DNA of 64,000 bases from positions 23,427 to 87,426 of the forward strand of contig NZ_UPPP01000068.1 in the NCBI RefSeq assembly GCF_900476375.1, read 5' to 3'. How positions within the stretch are numbered: position 1 is the stretch's first letter; each line of letters starts with the position of its first letter. The notes under the pieces are model-generated. The model worked only from the letters and a program-made list of their open reading frames with translations, was not told where the DNA came from and made no database searches. Below are positions 24,329-33,201 of this stretch, piece after piece. Position numbers and translations under genes: made by a program. Source of the stretch: Allolucifera butyrica (GTDB lineage: Bacteria; Bacillota; Negativicutes; Sporomusales; UPPP01).

Positions 24329-25419
24329 CCCAAACTGCCCCCAATCAATTCCGCGCTATGATCCATTCCCAGGATATCCCCCTGCAGAGTGACAATCACC
24401 GTACCTACGGTCAGATCGTTAAACACATAGCGCATAGCCCGCAGGCTGGCCCGTTCCGCCAGCACGGTATATACTTTTGCCATTCCATACCGCTGAATCA
24501 CGTCCATGGCCGCCTCGGTCGTTGCACAGGCCAGAATTTCCTGAACGCCCGTTTGCGGTGCACCGCCGGCAGCCATATAGGCGGCAATCGTTTCCATGCG
24601 GCCGTCCGCCATCCGGTTATGGGTGTGAAAAATCCCGGCGGCAACTTTGACCACCTTTCCTAAGTGACCGAAAAGCAAAACCCGCGAGACTCCTAATTTT
24701 ACAGCATTCTCCAGCATATGTCCTATAAAATTGCTGGTTTGCACCACCGCATCTGCCGGCAGGTGATAACGGTTCACCGCCGCATTCTGGCCGATTCTGC
24801 CGGGAACAAAAACAATATCCTGGAAACCAAGCGCCTTAACCACACTGATTTGCGGTACTAAAGAAGCTTTAAACGCTTCTTCCGACATCGGTTCAACAAT
24901 CCCGGTCGTACCGATAATCGATATGCCGCCTTCAATCCCTAAAACAGGATTTAACGTTCGAGTCGCCAATTCCCGTCCCCCTTCAACAATAACCGTAACA
25001 ACGGCTCCGCTTTGAGGGGGCAGAACCTCCCGCACAGCCTGCTCAATCATAATACGGGGCCCGGGGTTGATGGCCGGCTGTCCCACCGGAACAGACAGTC
25101 CCGGCTTGGTTACCGTCCCTACGCCTTCGCCCGCTTTGAGCAAAATCCCCTCGTTACCGGTAAACTCCACCGTAACGATAATTTTAGCGCCATTGGTAAT
25201 ATCCGGATCATCGCCGGCGTCTTTAATTACCATGGCGGTACCGCCATTGGGGTTCGCCCGGCTCCAGGCCACAGGCACCACAATCGTTCTGCCTTGCGGG
25301 GAAACAATCCGGACTTCGGCTGCAGCTTGTCCGGTTCCGGCCAAAATAGCGGCCTTGGCCGCACCGGCGGCACAAGCACCGGTAGTGATACCGCTGCGTA
25401 ACAACTTTTCGGCAGACAA
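24307..25419 (-). CDS. cbiD: cobalt-precorrin-5B C1-methyltransferase
   Basis: First gene of the operon. RSGITTGACAAGAAKAA near the N terminus, VGTVTKPGLSVPVGQPAINPGPR, GTTGIVEPMSEEAF and FGHLGKVVKVAAGIFHTHN are CbiD signatures. 370 residues. The start is TTG 25419; its ribosome site (AGGGGG) is part of a small hairpin at the end of the riboswitch leader, linking translation to cobamide sensing. Confidence 0.93.
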   Translation of the reverse strand: MSAEKLLRSGITTGACAAGAAKAAILAGTGQAAAEVRIVSPQGRTIVVPVAWSRANPNGGTAMVIKDAGDDPDITNGAKIIVTVEFTGNEGILLKAGEGVGTVTKPGLSVPVGQPAINPGPRIMIEQAVREVLPPQSGAVVTVIVEGGRELATRTLNPVLGIEGGISIIGTTGIVEPMSEEAFKASLVPQISVVKALGFQDIVFVPGRIGQNAAVNRYHLPADAVVQTSNFIGHMLENAVKLGVSRVLLFGHLGKVVKVAAGIFHTHNRMADGRMETIAAYMAAGGAPQTGVQEILACATTEAAMDVIQRYGMAKVYTVLAERASLRAMRYVFNDLTVGTVIVTLQGDILGMDHSAELIGGSLGWNIKLS

Positions 25420-25426
25420 TAAAAAA

Positions 25427-25445
25427 CCCCCTTATGCAGGGAGTA
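25427..25445 (-). terminator. riboswitch expression platform: hairpin sequestering the cbiD ribosome site
   Basis: On the minus strand CTCCC pairs with GGGGG, directly followed by TTTTTT and the TTG start of cbiD. The GGGGG is also the Shine-Dalgarno, so the hairpin could stop transcription, block translation, or both. Confidence 0.55.
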
Positions 25446-25502
25446 TACTCATAACAATTTATGATATACCCACCTGCCTATCTCTCGTAGGTCATAACGG
25501 CG

Positions 25503-25672
25503 TGTGTTAGAACAGGCAGGTCTCCTGGCTTTGGTTCATCGCTCAGCTAACCTTCCCGGAATCATTCCAGTGGTCTTAACTAGCTGCGCTCATCCAATAC
25601 AGTGGCGGGACCGCGCCGGCTTTGCACCGGACTTCCCTTTTAAGCAAATGCACCCATTCCCTCAAAACAACC
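25503..25672 (-). ncRNA. cobalamin riboswitch aptamer
   Basis: On the minus strand the conserved elements appear in order: AAAAGGGAAG, CCGGTGCAAAGCCGG, GGTCCCGCCACTG, GAAGGTTAGC and the B12 box AGCCAGGAGACCTGCC (25515-25530). It precedes cbiD by about 85 bases. AGGCAGGT at 25514-25521 (plus strand) is complementary to ACCTGCCT at 25472-25479, giving an alternative pairing that could switch the leader. Exact aptamer ends are approximate. Confidence 0.93.
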
Positions 25673-25798
25673 TATGTATTTGTCCGACTTTATACAATAT
25701 TACCATATTTTATTTCTATATTCCAGCTAGCCGGCCATATTCCTGCTTATCACAACAGCAACAGCGCAAAATTCATTTTCAACTGCGTCCCGTTTTCC
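25673..25798. other. AT-rich gap between korC and the riboswitch
   Basis: No gene. Likely holds the promoter of the cobamide operon on the minus strand: a weak pair TGGAAT and TAATAT with 17-base spacing is visible in the AT-rich part. No clear terminator follows korC, so read-through from the kor operon into the riboswitch is possible. Confidence 0.35.
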
Positions 25799-26338
25799 TT
25801 AACCGTTCTGCCGGCTGCGCCCCAGGTCGAAACCAAGTTCCAGGGCCTTCTGGTTCTTTTCTTCCGTTCCCTTGGGAACCCTGGATAAAACGGCCTGTAT
25901 CAAAGAATGTTCCCGGACAAGACCCGTGCTTCCCACTAAAGCACCCAAAGCAATAATATTGGCAAACATGGGGTTGCCAAGCTGCTCCCGGGCCGTTTGC
26001 GTAATGGGCAACCGTAAAATAGAGGCGTCAATTGCGGGGATTTCTTTAACCAGAGTAGTGTCTACAATTAGCTTTCCGCCTTGTTTCAGTATTCCGGCAT
26101 ATTTCGCACAGGCCTCCTGACTCATAGCCAATAAAAGGTCCGCCGTTAATACTTTGGGATAATCAATAACCTGATCACTGATTATGACCTCGGATTTACT
26201 GGCGCCCCCCCGTGCTTCCGGACCATAGGACTGCGTCTGTACAGCTTGTTTACCCTCCAGGATAGCCGCCTCCGCCAAAATGATACCGGCCAGAATCAAC
26301 CCTTGTCCGCCTGTTCCGCTTAGACTAATCTGCCACAT
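25799..26338 (-). CDS. korC: 2-oxoacid:ferredoxin oxidoreductase, gamma subunit
   Basis: Gamma domain of a four-subunit CoA-dependent 2-oxoacid:ferredoxin oxidoreductase. SLSGTGGQGLILAGIILAEAA at the N terminus and QTQSYGPEARGGASKSEVIISD are hallmarks of the family. 179 residues. Last gene of korD-A-B-C, five bases after korB. Subunit order and sequence fit the 2-oxoglutarate (KGOR) type, which supplies succinyl-CoA or fixes CO2 in anaerobes; substrate is inferred. Confidence 0.88.
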   Translation of the reverse strand: MWQISLSGTGGQGLILAGIILAEAAILEGKQAVQTQSYGPEARGGASKSEVIISDQVIDYPKVLTADLLLAMSQEACAKYAGILKQGGKLIVDTTLVKEIPAIDASILRLPITQTAREQLGNPMFANIIALGALVGSTGLVREHSLIQAVLSRVPKGTEEKNQKALELGFDLGRSRQNG

Positions 26339-26342
26339 TCGT

Positions 26343-27161
26343 TCATTCCCCCTTTTTCTGCGCCCGGGCTATTAATTTTTCATACTCGGCCGTATATTCC
26401 GGGGCTAAAGAGTGATGCAACTCGCCGATGACAAATTTATCCTGCATGGTTTCCGGCGGCAGCTTCGCTGCGGCTTGAGCCATTACGGCATGGTCGCGCT
26501 GCCATTCCAGCATCTTAGCCGCCGATCCCATTTTATTTTTCCGGCCAAAAGAAATGGGGCATTGCGTAATCCCGTCAATTACCGAAAAACCTTTATTTTG
26601 AATTCCCTTGGTAATTAAATCTGTCAACAGATTGGCATGATAGGCCGTTCCCCGGGCCACGTAGGTAGCTCCGGCCGCAATAGCCAAAGCGGCAATATCA
26701 AAGGGACGTTCTATATGCCCCAGCGGGGCCGTTGTTGCTTTGCTGCCCGGAGGCGTCAGCGGCGAATACTGGCCGCCCGTCATACCGTATATGCTGTTAT
26801 TGAATATAATCGTGGTGATATCAATATTTCTGCGGGCGGCATGGATAAAGTGATTGCCGCCAATGGCAGTACAATCTCCATCGCCCGTAATTACCAGCAC
26901 ATTCAAATCCGGTTTAGCCAGTTTAATACCGGTGGCGAATGTCAACGCCCGGCCGTGAGCCGTATGGACGGTATTGAAATTCATATAGCCCGAAGCACGG
27001 GAGGAACAGCCGATTCCCGACACGATCACCGTTTTCTTCTGGTCTAAGTTGAGTGTGTCAATGGAACGCAAAATCGCTGCCAGCAAAATGCCGTTGCCGC
27101 AGCCCGGGCACCAGATATGGGGCAAAGCTGAACTGCGTATATATCTCTCAAAATCTGCCAT
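26343..27161 (-). CDS. korB: 2-oxoacid:ferredoxin oxidoreductase, beta (TPP) subunit
   Basis: Thiamine-diphosphate-binding subunit. WCPGCGNG near residue 18 provides cluster or active-site cysteines, and the TPP motif GDGDCTAIGGNHFIHAARRN...NNSIYGMTGGQ is intact, with the SPLTPPG and PLGHIERPFD continuation typical of KorB. 272 residues. Overlaps korA by one base. Confidence 0.9.
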   Translation of the reverse strand: MADFERYIRSSALPHIWCPGCGNGILLAAILRSIDTLNLDQKKTVIVSGIGCSSRASGYMNFNTVHTAHGRALTFATGIKLAKPDLNVLVITGDGDCTAIGGNHFIHAARRNIDITTIIFNNSIYGMTGGQYSPLTPPGSKATTAPLGHIERPFDIAALAIAAGATYVARGTAYHANLLTDLITKGIQNKGFSVIDGITQCPISFGRKNKMGSAAKMLEWQRDHAVMAQAAAKLPPETMQDKFVIGELHHSLAPEYTAEYEKLIARAQKKGE

Positions 27162-28300
27162 TACCGAATTCCTCCTGCTGCGGTCAAGATGGGGGACAAT
27201 ATTTCTTCCGGTTTGAATAATTCACCGTCAACCCTCGTTACCGAAACGACTTTGTCCCTGCCTGCATATCTTTCAATTTCGCCCGCCAATTGTCCATAAT
27301 TCATTTCCGGCACAATTACCTTACGGGCAGAACGGGTCACCTTTTGCACAACTTGTACCGGGAATGGCCAAATGGTAATTAATTTCAGCAGACCGGCTTT
27401 GATCCCCCGCTCCCGCGCCGCTTTCACGGCGGCAATTGCGGCCCGGGAAGAACCGCCGTAGGCGATTACCACATATTCGGCATCGTCCAGATAATCTTCC
27501 GTATACAATGTGATCTCATCAGAATGCATTTCCAGTTTGGTATGCAGCCGCCGGATCAGTTCATCCGTCATTGACACGGATTGAACCGGCATCCCGCTGT
27601 AATTATGGACCAGACCGGTTACATGATAATAATATCCTTCGCCAAATGGCGCCATACTGGGAACTCCGTCGGCATCCGGCTTATAAGCCAGATATTCTGC
27701 CGGCGGCACGGACGGAAGTTTACGGTTGACAATCTCAATGCTTGACCATGCCGGCAGTTCAACCCGCTCCCGCATATGTCCAATTACTTCATCCAACAGT
27801 AAAATGACCGGAACCCGAAATTGCTCGGAGAAATTAACCGCTTTCACTGTGATGTCAAAACACTCCCGGACAGAGCCCGGTGATAATACAATGACGCCGT
27901 GGTCGCCATGAGTTCCCCACCGGGCCTGCATCACGTCGCCTTGAGCCGGCGAGGTCGGTTTTCCCGTACTCGGACCCAAACGCTGCACATTAACGATGAC
28001 TACGGGGATTTCAGCCATAGCCGCATAACCAATAAGTTCCTGTTTTAACGAAAATCCGGGACCACTGGTCGCCGTGATTGCTTTGGCTCCCGTAAGGGCG
28101 GCGCCGCATACCGCTCCCATGCTGGCAATCTCATCTTCCATCTGAATAAATTTACCACCCAGTTTTGGCAAACTTTCGGCCAGTATTTCAGCAATTTCCG
28201 TGCTGGGAGTAATCGGGTAACCGGCAAAAAAAGATACGCCCGCGGCCAGCGCTCCTTCCGTACAAGCCTGGTTGCCCTGCATTAAACGCGCTTTCGTCAT
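27161..28300 (-). CDS. korA: 2-oxoacid:ferredoxin oxidoreductase, alpha subunit
   Basis: Alpha subunit (pyrimidine-binding and transketolase C-terminal domains). QGNQACTEGALAAGVSFFAGYPITPSTEIAE, MEDEIASMGAVCGAALTGAKAITATSGPGFSLKQE and a C-terminal VIVPEMNYGQLAGEIER are typical. 379 residues. Overlaps korD by four bases. Confidence 0.9.
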   Translation of the reverse strand: MTKARLMQGNQACTEGALAAGVSFFAGYPITPSTEIAEILAESLPKLGGKFIQMEDEIASMGAVCGAALTGAKAITATSGPGFSLKQELIGYAAMAEIPVVIVNVQRLGPSTGKPTSPAQGDVMQARWGTHGDHGVIVLSPGSVRECFDITVKAVNFSEQFRVPVILLLDEVIGHMRERVELPAWSSIEIVNRKLPSVPPAEYLAYKPDADGVPSMAPFGEGYYYHVTGLVHNYSGMPVQSVSMTDELIRRLHTKLEMHSDEITLYTEDYLDDAEYVVIAYGGSSRAAIAAVKAARERGIKAGLLKLITIWPFPVQVVQKVTRSARKVIVPEMNYGQLAGEIERYAGRDKVVSVTRVDGELFKPEEILSPILTAAGGIR

Positions 28301-28500
28301 TTTGCTTTCCCTTTCCCTTCTCTGACGACTTTTATGGCAAAGTCAGGACACCTCAATTCACATTGGCCGCAGCGAATGCATTTGTCAGCATCTTTAATAT
28401 AAATTTTTCCCAATTCATTCAGGCCAAGAATTTTTTGGGGACAAAATGACACGCAAATGCCACATCCCTTGCAAAATTTCTGGTTTAGCTCCAAACTCAT
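28297..28500 (-). CDS. korD: ferredoxin-like delta subunit of the 2-oxoacid oxidoreductase
   Basis: 67-residue protein with two CxxCxxCxxxC motifs, CKGCGICVSFCP and CIRCGQCELRCP, for two [4Fe-4S] clusters. First gene of the kor operon; ATG 28500 follows GGGGGGAGG. It passes electrons from the TPP subunit to ferredoxin. Confidence 0.9.
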   Translation of the reverse strand: MSLELNQKFCKGCGICVSFCPQKILGLNELGKIYIKDADKCIRCGQCELRCPDFAIKVVREGKGKAK

Positions 28501-28569
28501 TCTTACATCCTCCCCCCGGTATCAACAAGCAGGTTGCCTTATTATGGATAATTGTTGTTTACCCTATAC

Positions 28570-28598
28570 ATTATAGCAGACAGGTTGTTCCTATGAAA
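28570..28598 (-). promoter_or_regulatory. promoter for korDABC
   Basis: Minus-strand extended -10 TGC-TATAAT (28570-28575) with a weak -35 TTTCAT (28593-28598), spacer 17. Confidence 0.5.
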
Positions 28599-28633
28599 CC
28601 CAAATTTCGCATTCTGCCAGGTTTTTTGACAAC

Positions 28634-28662
28634 TTGGCGAGCCGGCGTTTCAATGGTATAAT
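28634..28662 (+). promoter_or_regulatory. promoter for the 28694 gene
   Basis: -35 TTGGCG (28634-28639) and extended -10 TGG-TATAAT (28657-28662), spacer 17, ending 31 bases before the start codon. A TTGACA at 28626 is too far upstream to be the -35. Confidence 0.6.
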
Positions 28663-28693
28663 TTTGAATGACAATAGAGAGGATGTGTCCAAT

Positions 28694-29053
28694 ATGCTGA
28701 TCCAGGATGTAAACCTAGCCGTAACTTTAGCCCGCACCTTATGGTTTAATACCTATCGCGGCAAAGTAACGGATGAACTTGACAATTATCTTGCCACCCT
28801 TCGTATCATTCCCTGCCTGCCTTTAGACCGTTCCGAAGTACCCGCGGATGCTCCGGAGGTTATTCCCTATCTGCTTGTGCTGGTGGAAGATGCCGTCATG
28901 GAAGCCGCCGACCTGATTCCTTTTGAAAGTAAACTGTCGGAAGTTTTACTGCCCCAAATGCAGCGGGAGCATTTTAGACCGGAATTTTGCCATTTTGTTT
29001 ATCCCAGTCCTTCTTATATGGCTCAAGGAAACGGAAGTTCTAAAATAAATTGA
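28694..29053 (+). CDS. small conserved-looking protein of unknown function
   Basis: 119 residues; not recognised. Starts MLIQDVNLAVTLARTLWFNTY, is rich in acidic and hydrophobic residues, has no membrane segment, and ends with a Tyr/Pro/Ser-rich tail. ATG 28694 has GAGAGGATG upstream and a well-formed promoter; an in-frame ATG at 28634 lies inside the promoter and is rejected. Followed by a perfect bidirectional terminator. Monocistronic and on the opposite strand to nearly all its neighbours. Confidence 0.7.
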   Translation: MLIQDVNLAVTLARTLWFNTYRGKVTDELDNYLATLRIIPCLPLDRSEVPADAPEVIPYLLVLVEDAVMEAADLIPFESKLSEVLLPQMQREHFRPEFCHFVYPSPSYMAQGNGSSKIN

Positions 29054-29081
29054 GACCCTCACTGAGGGTCTCAATTTATTT
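29043..29081. terminator. bidirectional terminator shared by two convergent genes
   Basis: Perfect 18-bp inverted repeat with 3-base loop, core TGAGACCCTC/GAGGGTCTCA, flanked by AAATAAAT/ATTTATTT. It contains the stop codons of both the rightward 28694 gene and the leftward glycosyltransferase, so both proteins end in KIN. Confidence 0.88.
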
Positions 29082-30690
29082 TTTCCGCCCGGACATTTTT
29101 CTTTTCATATAACGTACTGACTCCATACTCCGCTACGGGTATATAATCGGCGGCAAAATTCTCCCGCAAAAAGCCTTGCTGCGCTTTTTTTACCAAAATA
29201 TAGACAGGTTCGTTCTGCGCCGTGCGGCGGCAAAACGCCGTAACCGACTCTACGGGCATCGTGTATTTTTCTGCCCAAACACCGTTATTCACCGCGGATT
29301 CCCGGTCATCTGCCAAATGGGGAATTATATAGCCGCTGTAAAAGACGGCGGAAGTGGAATATTCGCCATAGGATGCCACGACGGCCCCCGTTGGCGGCAG
29401 TATTTTTACGATATTCTTATCCGAACGGCCGGCAGCCATGGGAATCAGCGTTGAATGAATTAATACCAGACTGACTATACCGGCGATCATTGCCGTCACG
29501 ATAGGAAAATGACGTACATTGCCGCGAACCTGCATCCAGATAACAACCAGAAGGCTAATAGCAAGAACCGGCAGCAATATCAGCCGGCCATCTCCGGTTT
29601 CCGCAGCCAGCCGGTTGCCAAGTCCGGCCATAATTAAAAGCATAAAAACAGTAGGCAGGGAAAGCCACAGCCACTTTCCCCTTTCCGGTATGCGCTGCAT
29701 AGTATAAAGGCAAGAAGCCATCCAAAGAGCCGCGGGAAAGGCGGCCGGAAACACATAGGTTGGATACTTGGTGGCCATTAATGTATAAAAACCGATTGTG
29801 CCGCCCAGCCAGGAGCCAAAATAAGCAATATGAGGCAGGCGTTCCTTTTTGATAATTCCCACCAAGGTCCGGAATAATACGCCGCTCCAGGGCAACAGGC
29901 TAACCGGAAACAATACCAGATAATAATAAAAGACGTTATCTTTGGGATGTTCGGAAACGGTAGCCCGGATCAAATTATTCAGTCCGAAAAACATAGTAAT
30001 AAAATCCCGGCCATGTTCGTAATACATGGCAATATACCAGGGAGCAGCTATTAAACAGGCTAATAAAATACCCGGCAGCAAATAAACTCTCCCCAGCAGC
30101 CGCCATTGCCGCGTTACCACCATATAGATAAAAATGATGATAGCCGGAAGAACAAGACCCACCGGCCCTTTGGTCAACACAGCCAGCCCGGCGGCGGCAT
30201 AAGCTGCCAGGTACCAATAAATCCGTTTGTTACGAATGCCTAAATAAAAAGTCGCCAAAGAAACACTGGAAAAGAAAAACAACACGTCATCCGTAATAAT
30301 CATTCGGGCTAAAATCCAAAACTCTAACGATGTTCCTAAAATCAACGCGGCATACAGGGCCGTCTTTTTATTGCCGAACAGTTTTTCCGCAAACCAGAAA
30401 ATAAAAGCGATACTGGCCGCGCTAAATAGGGCGGAGGGAAAACGGGCTGCAAATTCGGTGATACCAAACAGCTTATAACTAAAGGCAATCAGCCAGTAAA
30501 TCATAACCGGTTTATCGAACCAAAAGTGCCCGTAAATTTGCGGCGACAACCAATTGCCACTCAAAATCATTTCTTTGGCCGTAAGGGCATAATTCGATTC
30601 AACCGGGTCCGTGACCGGAATGGATGCATTCATTGCTAAATAAAAAAGCAATGCCAGGATAAAAATAGGCCCGAAGGTCAAGCGCCGCAT
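29071..30690 (-). CDS. ArnT-like membrane glycosyltransferase (GT39/GT83 type), copy 1
   Basis: Polyprenyl-phosphate-dependent glycosyltransferase in the cytoplasmic membrane. N-terminal membrane span, then a first periplasmic loop with an acidic motif (TDPVESNYALTAKEMILSGNW) and FWFDKPVMIYWLIAFSYKLFG, typical of ArnT/dolichyl-mannosyltransferase folds, and about ten further spans to residue 420, with a small soluble C-terminal domain. 539 residues. Homologous to the next gene. Likely transfers a sugar from undecaprenyl phosphate to lipid A, a glycan or protein; acceptor not known. Confidence 0.82.
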   Translation of the reverse strand: MRRLTFGPIFILALLFYLAMNASIPVTDPVESNYALTAKEMILSGNWLSPQIYGHFWFDKPVMIYWLIAFSYKLFGITEFAARFPSALFSAASIAFIFWFAEKLFGNKKTALYAALILGTSLEFWILARMIITDDVLFFFSSVSLATFYLGIRNKRIYWYLAAYAAAGLAVLTKGPVGLVLPAIIIFIYMVVTRQWRLLGRVYLLPGILLACLIAAPWYIAMYYEHGRDFITMFFGLNNLIRATVSEHPKDNVFYYYLVLFPVSLLPWSGVLFRTLVGIIKKERLPHIAYFGSWLGGTIGFYTLMATKYPTYVFPAAFPAALWMASCLYTMQRIPERGKWLWLSLPTVFMLLIMAGLGNRLAAETGDGRLILLPVLAISLLVVIWMQVRGNVRHFPIVTAMIAGIVSLVLIHSTLIPMAAGRSDKNIVKILPPTGAVVASYGEYSTSAVFYSGYIIPHLADDRESAVNNGVWAEKYTMPVESVTAFCRRTAQNEPVYILVKKAQQGFLRENFAADYIPVAEYGVSTLYEKKNVRAEKIN

Positions 30691-30702
30691 ACTACTCCTC
30701 CA

Positions 30703-32238
30703 TTACTTCTTAAAAATAACTACTTTATCGGCCGCTTCGGCAATTATGCTACTTGTACTGCGGAGGTTTTCCGGCAAGCTTTTATACTCTTGCTGCCGCA
30801 TGACAAAATAAGCCCGGTGCTGGCTTGCCAGCTTTTGTTCCAATTCCGGATAGGCCTTCAATTCTTTCCCGTAGATATTACTGTAAAAAGTAAATCCCGG
30901 ATGTAGGAATTTCATGATGTAAACCGGCGATTGACCATCGTACCTGGTTACAAACTCCCGGGCGATGGTTTTGGTACTAAACCGCGGCGCCACTGCCGGA
31001 AACAGCAAAGTCACCAGAACCAGGGAAAACAGGGTTATCCCGGCCACTTGCGACCAAAAAGCTTTTTCACTGTCACGCCGCCAATTATAAAACCAGACCG
31101 CCAGCGTCATTAATATAAAAATACCTGCCGACACCATTGCACCAGGACTCAACTCGGGCATAGTCTTTACGGCAAACAGCAAGCCTGCGGTCAGGACGGT
31201 GACCAAACCCGTTAAAATAACAGACCAGCCAATATTGCGCCCGGGACGGCGCTGCTGCCACAAGCGGCTGAGGTACCATCCCGTTATCATAGCCAACGGC
31301 GGAAACACCGGCAGGATATAAGAAACTAATTTCGTTTGGGAGATGGAAAAAAACAGGAAAATAAACCAGGCCCAAATATTTAAAAATAATAAACGGGAAG
31401 ACTCCTTAGGCTTACTATCGCGAAAAGAAGCCCATACCGACTGCAGTAAAACAGCCGACCAGGGGAAAAAACCCACAATCAGTACGGGAATAAAATAATA
31501 CCAGAGTACCCCTTCCGGATGCTCCGGGGAAGTAAAACGGGTAATATTATTAAAACCGATGAACGTGTCAATAAAAGCCTTGCCGTGAATACTGTACATC
31601 ATCCAATACCAGGGAACGGCAGCGACAGCGAACAATAACGCACCGCTAAACACTTTCATCCGTTTCATTTCCCCGAAAGAGCGGGTGAACAGCATATATA
31701 AAAAGATGATCGCCCCCGGGAACAAGAAGCCTATGGGACCTTTTGTCACCGTGGCAAGACCGGCAAACAGATACATCCAGTAATATTTTTGTTCCATATA
31801 GGCCCATAAACAAAAGGTGAGAAATAAAGTCAGTGTAATGTCGGTCACCGCTGCTTTAGCCAAATAAAAATATTCAATACTTGTCAGCAATACCAACGCC
31901 GCTGCCAAACCAGCCTGCCCATGAAACAGCCGTTTTCCGGCCAGATAAACACCCAGCACGCAAACAACCGCCAGTACAGCGGAAGGAAACCGGGCAGCAA
32001 ACTCATTGGCGCCAAAAACCTGAAAACTGCCGGCTGCAAGCCAATAATACATAGGGGGCTTGTCATACCAATATTCACCATAAATTCGCGGTGAAATAAA
32101 GTCCTGAAATTGAATCATTTCTTTCGGCGTTTCGGCATAAACCGGTTCATCCGGATCAAGCAGCGCAATTCCCCCCAGATTAAAAAATATAATCAGTGAG
32201 GAAACGATTGCCACCAGCCAAAATCCTGCACCTTTCAT
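30703..32238 (-). CDS. ArnT-like membrane glycosyltransferase (GT39/GT83 type), copy 2
   Basis: Tandem relative of the next gene downstream (12-base gap). Acidic loop motif DPDEPVYAETPKEMI and YWYDKPPMYYWLAAGSFQVFG; multiple membrane spans. Start moved to ATG 32238 because AGGAGGGT lies just upstream; the ORF is open a further 12 codons. 511 residues. The tandem pair suggests two different sugars or acceptors. Confidence 0.82.
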   Translation of the reverse strand: MKGAGFWLVAIVSSLIIFFNLGGIALLDPDEPVYAETPKEMIQFQDFISPRIYGEYWYDKPPMYYWLAAGSFQVFGANEFAARFPSAVLAVVCVLGVYLAGKRLFHGQAGLAAALVLLTSIEYFYLAKAAVTDITLTLFLTFCLWAYMEQKYYWMYLFAGLATVTKGPIGFLFPGAIIFLYMLFTRSFGEMKRMKVFSGALLFAVAAVPWYWMMYSIHGKAFIDTFIGFNNITRFTSPEHPEGVLWYYFIPVLIVGFFPWSAVLLQSVWASFRDSKPKESSRLLFLNIWAWFIFLFFSISQTKLVSYILPVFPPLAMITGWYLSRLWQQRRPGRNIGWSVILTGLVTVLTAGLLFAVKTMPELSPGAMVSAGIFILMTLAVWFYNWRRDSEKAFWSQVAGITLFSLVLVTLLFPAVAPRFSTKTIAREFVTRYDGQSPVYIMKFLHPGFTFYSNIYGKELKAYPELEQKLASQHRAYFVMRQQEYKSLPENLRSTSSIIAEAADKVVIFKK

Positions 32239-32255
32239 TTCGAACCCTCCTGCGA

Positions 32256-33188
32256 TTATGATTTCCTGCCGCACGAAAAGTAGTCAATCGTCCTGGCCAG
32301 CCCCTTCACCAAATCCGTCTGCGGCTGCCATTTTAAATCATGAACCGCAGCCGCGTTCGACAACGAAGACCGGTAAATGTCGCCTTCCCGGGCCGGCAAA
32401 TAATTCCGCGTAACGGAGCGCCCCAAGACTTCGGACATTACGTCAATTAACGTATTCACACTTGTCTCCGTTTGGGTGCTTATGTTATAAACCCGGTTGC
32501 AATCCGTCGCCAATAGCGCCGCATAATTGGCGGCCGCTACGTCCCCTACATAAATAAAATCACGGGTTTGACCGCCGTCGCCAAAGATATTGACCGGCTC
32601 CTGTGCGGCCATTTTGCGGGTGAAAATGCTGACAACACCGCCCTCACCGGCATCTCCCTGACGCTCGCCGTATACATTGGCATAGCGCAAAGCGGCATAT
32701 TCCAAACCGTAGAGTTCCTGATACAGCGCCAAATAACGTTCAACCGTCAGTTTACTCAAACCGTAAAAGGAAGTAGGACGGACCACGGTTGTTTCCACGA
32801 CGGGCAAGGTATCGACATCACCGTAAACCGCTGCGCTGGAGGCAGCGGTAATCCGCTTTACACCGGTCTTCCGGCAAGCCTCTAAGAGATTTACCGTTCC
32901 CAGAATATTAACCCGGCAGTCAAAATGAGGATCATCCAGTGATTTCGGCACCATCGTCTGCGCCGCCTGATGAATGACATAATCAAAATGTTCCCGTTGA
33001 AACAGGGGCAACAGTTGTTCGCTGCCAAGATCCATTTCCACCAATTCAATCCCTTGCGGCAAGTTTGTCCGCAAGCCGGTGCTGAAATTATCAAGCACCA
33101 CCACCCGGCAACCTGCCGCCAATAATTTATCTACAATATGGGAACCGATAAATCCGGCCCCGCCTGTTACTAAAACTTTCATTTTCAA
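32256..33188 (-). CDS. NAD-dependent nucleotide-sugar epimerase
   Basis: Extended short-chain dehydrogenase close to UDP-glucose 4-epimerase. Rossmann motif VTGGAGFIGSHIVDKLL at the N terminus, catalytic YGLSK with Ser/Thr upstream (ASSAAVYGDV), and RYANVYGERQGDAGEGGVVSIF. 310 residues. TTG 33188 has GGAGGG at eight bases; ATG 33182 is the alternative. Likely provides the sugar for the neighbouring glycosyltransferases; exact sugar unknown. Confidence 0.85.
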   Translation of the reverse strand: MKMKVLVTGGAGFIGSHIVDKLLAAGCRVVVLDNFSTGLRTNLPQGIELVEMDLGSEQLLPLFQREHFDYVIHQAAQTMVPKSLDDPHFDCRVNILGTVNLLEACRKTGVKRITAASSAAVYGDVDTLPVVETTVVRPTSFYGLSKLTVERYLALYQELYGLEYAALRYANVYGERQGDAGEGGVVSIFTRKMAAQEPVNIFGDGGQTRDFIYVGDVAAANYAALLATDCNRVYNISTQTETSVNTLIDVMSEVLGRSVTRNYLPAREGDIYRSSLSNAAAVHDLKWQPQTDLVKGLARTIDYFSCGRKS

Positions 33189-33201
33189 TTCAGATTCCCT
33201 C

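Noticed and set aside
28626..28662. TTGACA at 28626 as -35 for the 28694 gene
   Set aside because: Spacing to TATAAT is 25 bases; TTGGCG at 28634 gives 17.
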